The notes: generated from the letters alone by a model not told the origin. 64,000 nt of DNA from Bombyx mori (GCF_030269925.1 NC_085110.1:2170001-2234000); one strand, 5' to 3'. Positions 21,561-31,447 are shown, counted from the first letter of the stretch. Translations and numbers: made by a program.

Positions 21561-24419
21561 TCATTCCCACTTTGTGCAATCTTCTAGATAATCATTGACT
21601 TTATAGTAAGCTTTATTGCACAGATGTTCTTTAATAGTTTTCTTAAACCTATGTATATGTAGGTTCTGAACATCTTGTGGGATTTTGTTGTACAGGCGCA
21701 CAGACAAACACCCGAATGAATTTCGTATCTTATGTAACCTACTCATCGGCACAACAAGCTTGTGTTTGTTCCTAGTATTTCTATTATGTATGTCCGACAT
21801 CTTAGGAAACTCCTCAATATGTTTACGAACATACATCAAATTTTCAAAGATGTACTGGGATGGCATAGTGAGAACTTTAATTTCTTTAAATTTTTCCCTC
21901 AGGGATTCCCTTGAGTGCATGTTATAAATAGCACGTATAGCTCTTTTCTGCAGAATAAATATCATTTCTACATCGGCCGCATTGCCCCATAGCAAAATGC
22001 CATAGGACATGACACTGTGGAAGTAACTAAAGTAAACTAAACGGGCCGTGTCCGCATTTGTTAACATTCTAATTTTTTTTACTGCGTATGCTGCAGAGCT
22101 AAGCTTACTCGCCAATTTATGAATATGAGGTCCCCACTGCAGTTTGGAGTCCACTGTTATACCAAGAAATACGGTTGACTCAACAAGCTCCAATGATTCC
22201 TCAGAAACAATTACATTACTATCTACTTGTCTCACATTTAAAGATGATTTAATACATTTTAAAGTAAATTTAATACATTTCGTTTTCTTACTATTCAATA
22301 ATAGGTTATTGATACGGAACCAATGAACCACACACGAAATCGCATCATTCACTTCGTCATAGACTTGTAATTGTCGTTTAATTTTAAATAATAAAGATGT
22401 ATCATCTGCGAATAATACGACCTCGTGTCGGGACTCAATAAAACTAGGCAAATCGTTTATATATATTAGAAATAAAAAAGGACCCAAAATGGAACCCTGA
22501 GGTACACCCATTTTCAACGTGGTGCCTGAAGATCTATTTCCTTTCACATCTACTGTTTGTATCCTTCCTGATAAATAGGAAGTAATAAGTTCCAATGCAC
22601 CATCCCTAATACCATAGTGATGTAGTTTCCTCACCAATGTTTCATGTTCAACACAGTCAAATGCTTTGGATAAGTCACAGAAAATTCCAAGACAATCATG
22701 CGATTCCTCCCAAGATTGAAATATATTTTTGATTAGATAAGCACCTGCATCAGTTGTAGAGCGACCCCTTGTAAACCCGAATTGTTTATTATGAAGCAGG
22801 TTATTTGATTTAAAATGTTCTAAAAGTTGTGTCAAAATAATTTTTTCAAAGATTTTACTCAACGTAGGAAGTACTGAAATAGGTCTATAGTTAGAGGGGT
22901 CATCAGTACTACCAGATTTAAAAAGAGGAATCACTTTACTATGTTTCATTAAGTCAGGAAATACACCACACTTAATACAATCATTAAAAATACTAACAAG
23001 ATGAGAAGCAATAATGTCTATTACAGACTTCAAAACCTTTACTGATATTCCCCACAAGTCAGCTGTATTTTTTACATTAAGGCTATTAAAGCTTTTTATT
23101 ATATTGTTTGAATTAATTTTCTTAAATTTAAAAATTTCATTGCATTTCTTGACATGGTTATGCAATAATATTTCAGCTGCTGTGGGGGATGAATTTAGAG
23201 ATGTGGTAGTTGAAACTGGAATGTCAGAGAAAAACTTTTCAAAAGCATTAGCCACATCTTCATGACTAGTTACCAATTTATCGTCTATTTTTAACGAGAA
23301 TTCTTGATGGCTATTTCTGACTTTTCCACTTTCTCTACCAATGATGTTCCAAGTCATCTTTATCTTGTCAGGGGCATTTTTGATTAAATCACTTAAATGT
23401 AAAGATTTTGCCGCTAAACAAACTTTTCTAAATAGTTTGGAATAGTTCCTGACATATTGATGAAATGTTTCATCATTATTATAAGCTTTTTCAGAATACA
23501 GATCATACAATTTTTTTCTACTTTTGTACACTCCGGTGGTGGCCCACTCGCTGAACACCGTTTTGTTTTTTAATGTTACAGTTTTAGGAATAAATACATC
23601 AGTAAAGACCATATTAATTCTCTCAAACATATTTTGGTATGATAAATTTGGGTTTTTGTTATAAATAATTTCTGAATGTTCTTGCTTAATATTATTTCTA
23701 AACTTCTCAATTCGTTTTTTATTAATAGGAACAATCACAAGAGTATTTTTATCTTTAGAATTCATAATAGATTCAAAAGACACAAATTGTCCACTATGGT
23801 CTGATGTTAATTGATTAATAATTTTTTTGTTAATCGGTGTTACATTTGTAAATATGTTATCTAAACATGTTGCCGATGTGGTCGTTGTCCTAGTAGGCTC
23901 TAGAAATAAGTTTGGGAGGTTATATGACTTTAACAATGTTCTGAATCTAATAGTGGTATTTGTGTTTTCTAAAAGATTGATATTATAATCACCCCATACA
24001 AAAATTTGTTTATTAGAGACAGAAAGCTTTAGCAATACATTTTCCAAAATATTTTCAAAAGAATCATATAACGCATCAGGAGGTCTGTACACACTTACAA
24101 CAATGAATCGCTCAAGCTCTACACAGGCCATTTCAATAATCCGTTCCACAGAGAGGCTCACAATGTCTCTACGTTCCTTACATTTATAATCTTTATTAAC
24201 AATGATCAGTGAGCCACCTCGTATAGCATTCTCTCTGCAGAAGGAACTCACAACCTGGTGATTTTTAAAATTACAATTTAATTCATATTTTTTAAGCCAA
24301 TGTTCAGTTACACATAGAACATTGACTTTATTAAAATCTAGGAACAAATCAATTTCAAGTTCTTTACCCATCAAACCTTGTAAGTTCTGATGCACCAGGT
24401 TGATCACAGTTGTTTTCAA
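21561..24419 (-). CDS. LINE ORF2: endonuclease and reverse transcriptase
   Basis: Numbered from the TTG codon at 24419, this gives 952 residues. The N-terminal AP-type endonuclease nicks the target: N12 (VHQNLQGL), E39 (VTEHW), D144 and N146 (WGDYNIN), D207-H208 (SDHSG). The reverse transcriptase spans about residues 440-760, with PISVLPTLSKIFEK, D582 (CDLSKAFD), GVPQGSILGP and the catalytic FADD (D672, D673). The C-terminus (YNKIPQDVQNL) is CR1/Jockey-group-like. No RNase H is seen. All catalytic positions look intact. The frame is open upstream to 24506 and overlaps the end of ORF1 by 10 bases, with no ATG before codon 17 (24369-24371), which lies past N12. True initiation must therefore be upstream of codon 17, by frameshift, reinitiation or a non-AUG start. 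Confidence 0.93.
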   Translation of the reverse strand: MKTTVINLVHQNLQGLMGKELEIDLFLDFNKVNVLCVTEHWLKKYELNCNFKNHQVVSSFCRENAIRGGSLIIVNKDYKCKERRDIVSLSVERIIEMACVELERFIVVSVYRPPDALYDSFENILENVLLKLSVSNKQIFVWGDYNINLLENTNTTIRFRTLLKSYNLPNLFLEPTRTTTTSATCLDNIFTNVTPINKKIINQLTSDHSGQFVSFESIMNSKDKNTLVIVPINKKRIEKFRNNIKQEHSEIIYNKNPNLSYQNMFERINMVFTDVFIPKTVTLKNKTVFSEWATTGVYKSRKKLYDLYSEKAYNNDETFHQYVRNYSKLFRKVCLAAKSLHLSDLIKNAPDKIKMTWNIIGRESGKVRNSHQEFSLKIDDKLVTSHEDVANAFEKFFSDIPVSTTTSLNSSPTAAEILLHNHVKKCNEIFKFKKINSNNIIKSFNSLNVKNTADLWGISVKVLKSVIDIIASHLVSIFNDCIKCGVFPDLMKHSKVIPLFKSGSTDDPSNYRPISVLPTLSKIFEKIILTQLLEHFKSNNLLHNKQFGFTRGRSTTDAGAYLIKNIFQSWEESHDCLGIFCDLSKAFDCVEHETLVRKLHHYGIRDGALELITSYLSGRIQTVDVKGNRSSGTTLKMGVPQGSILGPFLFLIYINDLPSFIESRHEVVLFADDTSLLFKIKRQLQVYDEVNDAISCVVHWFRINNLLLNSKKTKCIKFTLKCIKSSLNVRQVDSNVIVSEESLELVESTVFLGITVDSKLQWGPHIHKLASKLSSAAYAVKKIRMLTNADTARLVYFSYFHSVMSYGILLWGNAADVEMIFILQKRAIRAIYNMHSRESLREKFKEIKVLTMPSQYIFENLMYVRKHIEEFPKMSDIHNRNTRNKHKLVVPMSRLHKIRNSFGCLSVRLYNKIPQDVQNLHIHRFKKTIKEHLCNKAYYKVNDYLEDCTKWE

Positions 24420-24460
24420 AGAAACATTATTTGTTGATGGGTTGTGTCCAAATAAATCAC

Positions 24461-24480
24461 GTTTACTGCAAGAGGTAAAC
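24461..24480 (-). other. Small hairpin downstream of the slippery site
   Basis: On minus, GTTTAC, an 8-nt loop (CTCTTGCA) and GTAAAC form a 6-bp stem. It starts 19 bases after the heptamer, farther and weaker than usual frameshift stimulators, so its role is doubtful. Confidence 0.5.
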
Positions 24481-24496
24481 TCTGTTGTCTTAGGAT

Positions 24497-26110
24497 TTAA
24501 TTTAAATTACTTGGAACGGATTCCAAATTAATAAATGTCATATTTTTTTCCTGCTCAAAAGAAGCAGTAGGTTGATTAGCCAAATTCATGGCTAGATAAA
24601 TATGTAAAAAATAATGTAGCGAGTTTGCTACTTGTCTAAAATTGTAGCTACCTAAATAGTATTTGTTAGGTTTTGTCATAATAATACATTTATTTTTTAT
24701 CATGCAATTAATGTCAATAGTATAGAATGTATTTTCTGATTTGCATGGTGTCATGACATAATAATTATTTACATTAGAAACTGTTTGCATGAAATCATTA
24801 ATGCTATGTCTTATTTTATTTTCTGCTGGCATACTCTGAATAAATGGAAATGCAAACATGATGATCTTTTTCACCTGTAGTGTTAATAATTGATTTATTT
24901 GATATTTTATATCTCTTATATCTGCATTTCCCCTTCTCCCAATCATTATAATTATTGTTGTGTTAGGGCAATGAGTCACATTTAAAATTTTATTAAGTAT
25001 GTGGGTACATGAAGCCCCAGGCATACAATAATTTATGACAGATTGTCCCAAACACAGATCATTCAGCGCTACACCCATATTTTTTCCTAGTTCATCACTG
25101 AATATTTTAATAATGTTTTTAGTAAGCACAGGTTTCATTATGTTGTTTACAACGGGCTTAGAGGTAGAACCAGAAAATTGATTTTGACTATTGGAACAGT
25201 CTGGTACTGGAGAACCCGCTATAGAGCAGTGGCATTTACAATTAGCATATTGTAATGTCAAAGATTCAAATCGCTCTTTATTATTATTACATAAATCAAG
25301 CAGGTTATCCATCACCGATATATGTTCACATATGTCTTTTTGAGCATATTCATAGTTTTTAGTGACACTGTCCAAATCGGTTTTCAATGAATTTATTTGT
25401 GAGGTTAACTTTTCTATTTCTAACTCATGATTGTGATGAACAAGTTGTAATTCTTTAAGTGAAGTATTTAGTTTTGTGCGCAGTGCATTTCGGTCTTTGC
25501 ATATAGTTTTTATATAATTAATAGATTTTCTAGGTTTTAATAGTTTCTCCGTTTTATTTATAAACTTATTTAGTTTAGAATATCTCTTACACTTTTTCTT
25601 ACTAAGAACTAATCGAGAGGAATGTGTACTATCGGAGTCACCACCAGTCAAATCAATTGTAGGTATGTCACACTGAGAAGTGGTGATCACTGTTCCCGAA
25701 GCTGGTTCACTCTCGATCAGTTCCGAGTACAGGCTCTGTGTTTTTTGGGCTTTTAGATTTATTATCTCTAACTGTAAATTAGAGATACAATCATGTGCCT
25801 CAGAAAGTTTGACTTTCAGTTCAGCTGAGAGTTGGAGCGACTCAACATACTCACCGCTGCACTGATCGAAGCCGTCTACAACAATTTGTAATTTCTTGTT
25901 AGTCTCAAGAACTTCATTGTATTCAATGAAGAGCTGAGACAACTGTCCTTTCAACATGGTATTTTTCTTTATTACCTGGAGTGTTTCGACTTCGTTGTCT
26001 TCTCTCTCTTTTAGTAGTTGTTGACACTGTTCCCGTGATGTTTTTAGTTGCTGAAGAGCCACTTGAAGTTGGTCATCAACTTGACGAGCTTTGGTACCTC
26101 TGGTCATCAT
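24497..26110 (-). CDS. LINE ORF1: coiled-coil, esterase-like protein
   Basis: 537 residues starting MMTRGTKARQ, with A at -3 of the first ATG, 230 bases into the element. Probably the RNA-binding and assembly protein of the retrotransposition particle. Coiled coils are likely at about 10-125 and 205-290. Between them lie an acidic-flanked IPTIDLTGGDSDS (149-161), which looks like a SUMO-interacting motif, and a basic stretch (KKKCKRYSK, 171-179). Residues 333-500 resemble the SGNH-esterase-like domain of CR1-type ORF1 proteins: FSDELGKNMG (337-346), PGASCTHIL (364-372) and IGRRGNAD (390-397). The usual GDS serine appears replaced (SDE), so catalysis is doubtful. Cysteines cluster at YANCKCHC (288-295), but there is no clear CCHC knuckle. 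The frame ends at TAA 24497-24499. Confidence 0.93.
   Translation of the reverse strand: MMTRGTKARQVDDQLQVALQQLKTSREQCQQLLKEREDNEVETLQVIKKNTMLKGQLSQLFIEYNEVLETNKKLQIVVDGFDQCSGEYVESLQLSAELKVKLSEAHDCISNLQLEIINLKAQKTQSLYSELIESEPASGTVITTSQCDIPTIDLTGGDSDSTHSSRLVLSKKKCKRYSKLNKFINKTEKLLKPRKSINYIKTICKDRNALRTKLNTSLKELQLVHHNHELEIEKLTSQINSLKTDLDSVTKNYEYAQKDICEHISVMDNLLDLCNNNKERFESLTLQYANCKCHCSIAGSPVPDCSNSQNQFSGSTSKPVVNNIMKPVLTKNIIKIFSDELGKNMGVALNDLCLGQSVINYCMPGASCTHILNKILNVTHCPNTTIIIMIGRRGNADIRDIKYQINQLLTLQVKKIIMFAFPFIQSMPAENKIRHSINDFMQTVSNVNNYYVMTPCKSENTFYTIDINCMIKNKCIIMTKPNKYYLGSYNFRQVANSLHYFLHIYLAMNLANQPTASFEQEKNMTFINLESVPSNLN
24500..24506 (-). promoter_or_regulatory. Candidate -1 frameshift heptamer
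   Basis: On minus the end of ORF1 reads AA T TTA AAT TAA. T TTA AAT has the form X XXY YYZ in the ORF1 frame and is immediately followed by the ORF1 stop (24499-24497). Slipping back one base enters the frame that runs unbroken into the endonuclease. The -1 frame has its own upstream stop at 24509-24507, so it cannot be entered much earlier. Seen directly; function is inferred. Confidence 0.6.
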
Positions 26111-26352
26111 TTTGGATTTGTATAAAATAATTGATAGTACCCTCGTAAAATAAAATAAAAATTACAATTATGCAGTAAAATGCACTAATTCAATGTTTTA
26201 CGTAGTAATAAACTTATAGTATCACTTAGATATACGTTTTATATGATTTTAAGCACAATACAAAACTTATAAATATTTAAATTTAAATAATAATTGGGAG
26301 AGCACAATAATATTGACAAGTAGCGGTCAGTGCTGCCAGCAAAAAAAAAAAA

Positions 26353-26392
26353 GCCTACCCGTGCGGACTTAAAATATATCCTACCACCAGTA
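26353..26392 (-). mobile_element. Bm1 SINE, other part of the split copy
   Basis: CTACCCGTGCGGACT ... CTACCACCAGTA continues the Bm1 interrupted at 21275. The head beyond ACTGGTGG is absent. Confidence 0.85.
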
Positions 26393-26730
26393 GAGTTACA
26401 GCGAAAATAGAACGTTATGGCTTTAGCTATTGAAAAATCGAGTTTAGTGATCTAGTCGTAGTTTGTGAGTAAGCTAACAAAGCAACTGAGGTTAAGCGTT
26501 GCCGGAGACTGTAGGCATCAAAACCTTTGAGACATGAGGGCTTTCAACTGTGCCGTAGTTCGCGAATTGTCTCCAAAAAAAAGATGGGGATGTACCTAGC
26601 CTTACGCGTCACATTACGCATAACAAATAGCACAGTACTATTGAATCACCCTCATTTAATCTGTATCTGGGTTTTGCTATTATTATTTTATACCGAAATA
26701 TCAAATTTTAAATGCAATTTTTAATATAAA

Positions 26731-26958
26731 CTAGCGGACCCTACAGACGTTGTCCTGCAAAAATTCATTCAAGTCGATCCAGTCGTTTAGTTGTAGTATA
26801 GATGAATAGCCTAGATACCGACTGCAGCGCCATCTGCCGGTCTGATTTGTAAATCTAAACCATCCTCGAATCCACCTGAAGGTACACAGAAAATTTCATT
26901 AAAATCGGTCCAGTCGCTTAGGAGGAGCTCAGTGACAAACACACGCACAGAAGAAATA
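26731..26958 (-). mobile_element. Non-autonomous Helitron, minus orientation
   Basis: The plus start CTAGCGGACCCTACAGACGT is the reverse complement of a Helitron 3' end, with GGAC/GTCC able to pair near the terminus. The 5' side abuts the next Helitron, which runs the other way. About 228 bp, no frame. Confidence 0.6.
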
Positions 26959-27394
26959 TCTATATGTATATCAATACGTGTTGTAAAAACTTTGTATCCT
27001 TTTTTACGAAAATTGCGTGGACAAAGGAGTATGAAATTTCTCACACTTATAGAGAATACAGTGAAGGAGTGCAGAATGCTATTATTTTTTTTAATTATGC
27101 ATAAATAATATAATAAATCAATAAATAAAACATTACACACAATACCATGTATTTGACAAACATGCATGCACACTATTTGTTTATTGTCAATTTTTTCTTA
27201 GTCTGTGGTCAAATTGAGCTTAGATTAAATATTGTTTGTCTTTATTATTTTAATATTTGTCTAAAGTGTAGTTTTAGCGAAATCTGTGATTCTAAAAGTA
27301 TAATTAATAGTCTTTGACAATATAAATATAATAATGTTCAAACTTATAATTCCAATTAATTACAGTCGAATTTCGACTACTGCGGAACCACTAG
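26959..27394 (+). mobile_element. Helitron family F, near-complete copy
   Basis: Starts TCTATATGTATATCAATACG and ends CTGCGGAACCACTAG, between A and T. The 3' hairpin AGTCGAATTTCGACT lies 12 bases before CTAG. Same length as the copy at 51141. Confidence 0.82.
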
Positions 27395-27872
27395 TAAAGA
27401 TAAATAATACACAATACTGACGTCCTACATCGTGAATGTGGTTCACAAACGCACCAGACGCTTCGAATCGCTGAGCGCAAAAACAAGAATCCATATTGAC
27501 AGCGAACGTAGCTTACACAACCAGTTTATATTGTATTAGCTTATATTACATAAATGGGTATGCATGGGAGGGGCGATCCCGCCTCTAAGCTGAACGTGTT
27601 GTCTACAAGTACAGCCTTAAAAACATTTGAAAAGTTCATTTACGTGAAATATGTTTATACGTCATTTATATGTTTGATAACGGAATTACACAGTGCGCTC
27701 TCACAGCCCTTTATCAAGTAATAGGCATGTAAAATTTATTGAAGTTTATTATTTTCAATTTCTCGATTGGTTAAATTAATTTAAGCAGTCTGGCCGTGAT
27801 TACAAGTTGTAATTTACAACGCTTGCAACACTGCTGAAATATCGGGGACTTATCTTAAAAATGTCTTTTGAA
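27395..27872. other. Spacer, no gene recognised
   Basis: AT-rich, no coding signal and no repeat recognised. Confidence 0.35.
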
Positions 27873-28311
27873 GTCGTCGTGGCGTGGATAAGACGTCCGT
27901 TCGGTGCATTCGTATGAAGCGATGCACCGGTGTTCGAATCGCGCAGGCGGGTACCAATTTTTCTAATGAAATACGTACTCAACAAATGTTCACGATTGAC
28001 TTCCACGGTGAAGGAATAACATCGGGTAATAAAAATCAAACCCGCAAAATTATAATTAGCGTAATCACTGGTGGTAGGACCTCTTGGGAGTCCGCACGGG
28101 TAGGTACCACCACCCCGCCTATTTCCACCGTGAAGCAGTAATGCGTTTCGGTTCGAAGGGTGGGGTGGCCGTTGTAACTATACTGAGACCTTAGAACTTA
28201 TATCTCGAGGTGGTTGGCGCATTTACGTTGTAGATGTCTATGGGTTCCAGTAACCACTTAAAATCAGGTGGGCTGTGAGCTCGTCCACCCACCTAGGCAA
28301 CAAAAAAAAAA
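27873..28311 (+). mobile_element. Bm1 SINE, full length
   Basis: The reference copy in this window, 439 bp. The tRNA-like head GTCGTCGTGGCGTGGATAAG includes an A-box-like part, and GGTGTTCGAATCGCGC is a B-box-like part (pol III internal promoter). A unique middle follows, then the common body from ACTGGTGGTAGGACC, the tail GGTGGGCTGTGAGCTCGTCC and poly-A. It has no coding capacity and needs a partner LINE for reverse transcription. Confidence 0.95.
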
Positions 28312-28394
28312 TTGCGGTAATTCCTGTTTAATAATTTAGTTTTTTTTTTCTTCTTATTCCTTTTTCATATTATTATTACGTCAGGACGGATAGG

Positions 28395-28468
28395 TGGGTC
28401 GTGGTTTAGTATCCACTCACCACAAAATGGGCCGTAGGCTCGTCTGCCTACAAGTGCAATAAAAAAAA
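28395..28468 (+). mobile_element. LINE-A tail fragment
   Basis: Diverged 3' end: ATGGGCCGTAGGCTCGTCTG, CCTACAAGTGCAAT and poly-A. Confidence 0.6.
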
Positions 28469-28865
28469 CTATGCTCACAAATTTTCGCATTTATAATATT
28501 AGTATGATCATAAAAATACAATTTTAATTTCGCTTAAATTTTCGCTGTAATGCAATGACCACGTGCATTTGTAGGGCCTGGTAAGGTTTAGGATGTCCTA
28601 GGAAATTTACTGTGGTATCACCATCTCGTCTAGGCAACACAGCAATCTTATTTTTCACAACTGACATTACGACCTAAGACTTTTTGGCGGGAATGCGAGG
28701 AGCGAAATTATGTGAATTGTTTTATTTTGTCTATTTAGTGTTTCTTCAGGTTTAAATGTGTGATAACAATGGTTTATTAACTGTTTAATATTTGTGAAAG
28801 TGCACAAATGTGGGAAAATGAAACAAAGCCGCTGGACGTAACTTCTCGGGATCCTCCAATAAGTC
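28469..28865. other. Spacer, no gene recognised
   Basis: Nothing recognised. Confidence 0.3.
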
Positions 28866-29117
28866 TTTTTTTTTTTTTTTTTTTATTGCTGAAATGTGTG
28901 GACGAGCTCACAGCCCACCTGGTGTTAAGTGGTTACTGGAGCCCATAGACATCTATAACGTAAATGCGCCACACACCTTGAGATATAGTTCTAAGGTCTC
29001 AGTATAGTCACAACGGCTGCCCCACCCTTCAAACCGAAACGCATTACTGCTTCACGGCAGAAATAGGCGGGGCGGTGGTACCTACCCGTGCGGACTCACA
29101 AGAGGTCCTACCACCAG
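28866..29117 (-). mobile_element. Bm1 SINE, 5'-truncated
   Basis: Poly-T of about 19 bases, then GACGAGCTCACAGCCCACCT and the body up to GAGGTCCTACCACCAG. Low divergence from other copies and a long uninterrupted tail suggest it is relatively recent. Confidence 0.92.
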
Positions 29118-29583
29118 AGTCTACTGAAAAAGTCTCAGTAAATTACCACCATTTTACTAAGATCTCATATCATCTCATCTCATTTCATTTTATGCCATGT
29201 TTCATATTAATCAACTTCATTTCATTTCATAATATCATTTATCATAATAAAAATTATGAAAGATTATCTACGCTGCATGGTATAATACCTTTGCCTTTCG
29301 AGTTGGAAAAATAGAACTGTTACTACATTATGACCTAACATCAATACAAACTCTAGCAACAATCATAATACAACGAGTCTCGAAGCATTATCCGTTCCAT
29401 ATCACATCTCCACAAAACGATTGCAATTCTCTGACAATATCCGTACCAAAAAAAAACAACATTAGATCGTCTCGTTTCAATGACCGAAAATAAAATTAAG
29501 AACAACATTAACAAAAACACAAGATTTAAGATTAAGTCGTACCGGGTAAAGATCTCGCGGTTCAGGGATGTGCGCATCGAACT
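29118..29583. other. Spacer, no gene recognised
   Basis: Contains TCATCTCATTTCATTT-like low-complexity sequence (about 29165-29240). No supported gene. Confidence 0.3.
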
Positions 29584-29765
29584 TTTTTTCCCCCAACTAT
29601 TCGCTGGTAGACTAAGAGGATATTTCAGCTATGCTGACGGGCTCATCCTGAGATAATTAGCTAACTCTAGCCCTATCACGAGCAGTGCTTCGCAGAATCT
29701 ATCACCGGATGAGAATCACAAGCCGCTGAGAAAATCAAGCGAACAACTCAGTGGGCTTCCATAGA
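29584..29765 (-). repeat. Dispersed repeat family J
   Basis: A T-rich start, then GCTAACTCTAGCCCTATCAC, GAGCAGTGCTTCGCAGAATC and AACTCAGTGGGCTT. Diverged from the 54610 copy. Confidence 0.6.
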
Positions 29766-30888
29766 AACAACACAACACTTCGCTTGCAGGTTTGAGAATG
29801 GTCAAGAGTCACCCCGATTTCGGTTTTTCTGCAATTATATTGTGATCCTTTCCTCATATTTTAACGGAATATATCGCCATAACCTCTTTACATATGTTTG
29901 TATTTTTTTTATTATCTATATATTAAACTCTACGCTAAATGGCCACATATGTATGGCCACATAGTTTTTTAATGAATATTAACTATGTTTTTTGTACACA
30001 TTTAATTGTTACTTATTGAATTGAAATGATAAACTAAATTCATGTTAACGTAACTAAGCATTTGAATAGAGTAGGGGTTGTGACATTTTTCCAGTAGATG
30101 GCGCTTCTTAACTAACCTAAACAACTTTACAATAATTCCAAGCTAATTAATTCTTCGGTAGTTTATTCGTATTTCGAAATATAGTAATTATTATTTTTAT
30201 CGAAATACAAATCATATAAACCTTGGTGGAGCCTTTAATTTAGAAAGTAATTGTCAAATAAATTTGTTGACACGTTTATGAAAAGAGCCATTTGACATAA
30301 TAATAACTAACAAAAAACTGAAATACGAACACAAAGACACGACAGGAAAGTAAATTAGTAAATGAAAACAGACACAAGACACAAATTCCCAAAAAAAACA
30401 ATCCTTCTGTTCCCGTAAACATTGAAATAATTCAGTAAATCAGCGGGAATTTAAGAAATACGCGCCATAAACTATTTAAAGTGGCCATCCGAAGAGCAGC
30501 CCTGAAGCACCCCGGCGAGACAATTATCACGCCAAAGGAAATCTTATGTGCATTAAACACGCGAGGGAATACAAAAAAGCAAATAAACATCTCTACTGGA
30601 GATGCATGTTGAATTAAAGAAATCGGAAGCTTGGGGAACGAAATATTTTAATGGCTTAATTGTTAGATCTGTTTGATCGTTAAAAGACATAAGTAGCTGA
30701 CTCCGATCACCTTATGCTCGGATAAGTACTAATGTTTTCACTATTTTATTTACAAACTTATCCCTATTGATTTCGTTTGTGAAAATTCAGTTTTATTACC
30801 AGGACCCGGTAGAACGGTCAGACGTAACTAATGAGATCTGAACATAGCATATGCATATTATGTTATGCTTAATAAATGTATTAAGTGG
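29766..30888. other. Spacer, no gene recognised
   Basis: About 1.1 kb, AT-rich, no supported frame. Confidence 0.35.
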
Positions 30889-31161
30889 TACCCTGGTAGT
30901 CGAAATTCAACTATAATTAATGAAATTATAGGTTTGTACACTATTTCAATGTCAAATGTCTATGTCAAAGACTATTATACTTCTATAATCGCAGATTTCG
31001 CCGAGACTACACTTTAGACAAATATTAGTAGAGACAAACAATATTTAATCTATTCTCAATTTGAGCAGAAACTATTAGCAATAAAAAAGGTTTGACAATA
31101 AACAAATAGTATGCCTGCGTGTGTGTGTCAAATACATGATAGTGTGTGTAATGATTTTTTT
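30889..31161 (-). mobile_element. Helitron family F fragment
   Basis: Minus-strand family F: CTGGTAGTCGAAATTCAACT at the left keeps part of the terminal hairpin, and GTGTGTGTCAAATACATGAT matches the interior. The 5' half is lost at about 31161. Confidence 0.62.
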
Positions 31162-31197
31162 AATCTATCTATACTATACTATCTACTACTAATCTAA

Positions 31198-31447
31198 TCT
31201 ATATTAATATATAAATCTACAGTGGTTTTTACGGATGTTCCGTTATAACTACTGAACCGTGCATCCGATTGACTTGAAACTTGGTATCCGTGTAGAAAAT
31301 ACATGTACTTAATGGATAGGCTGATATTTATATGAGTGTTGGACTTCCTACACCAGTTGCGGGGGCGTTAATGATGAGAATCTTTGTGAGGGTGAGAAAT
31401 AATAATGTTAATTTTAAATGCCCAGCGAAGCGGACGGGTACAGCTAG
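31198..31447 (+). mobile_element. Helitron family G, complete copy
   Basis: Starts TCTATATTAATATATAAATC and ends GACGGGTACAGCTAG before a T. A second, interrupted copy is at 62429. 250 bp, non-coding. Confidence 0.75.

Larger units (their letters stand above)
21276..26352 (-). mobile_element. Two-ORF CR1/Jockey-group LINE, both ORFs intact
   Basis: About 5.1 kb on minus: a 5' UTR of about 230 bases (26340-26111), ORF1 (537 codons), ORF2, and a 3' UTR with AATAAA-like signals ending in a TTTGA-type repeat (AAATC on plus, 21278-21312). Neither ORF has a stop or frameshift inside, so the insertion is probably young and could be competent. It interrupts a minus-strand Bm1 at GGTAC/CTACC. No long target duplication is evident, and a run of 12 A lies at the 5' junction (26341-26352). 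Confidence 0.93.

Noticed and set aside
21276..26352. Domesticated host gene rather than a LINE
   Set aside because: The order ORF1-endonuclease-RT, the repeat tail and the insertion in Bm1 are those of a retrotransposon.
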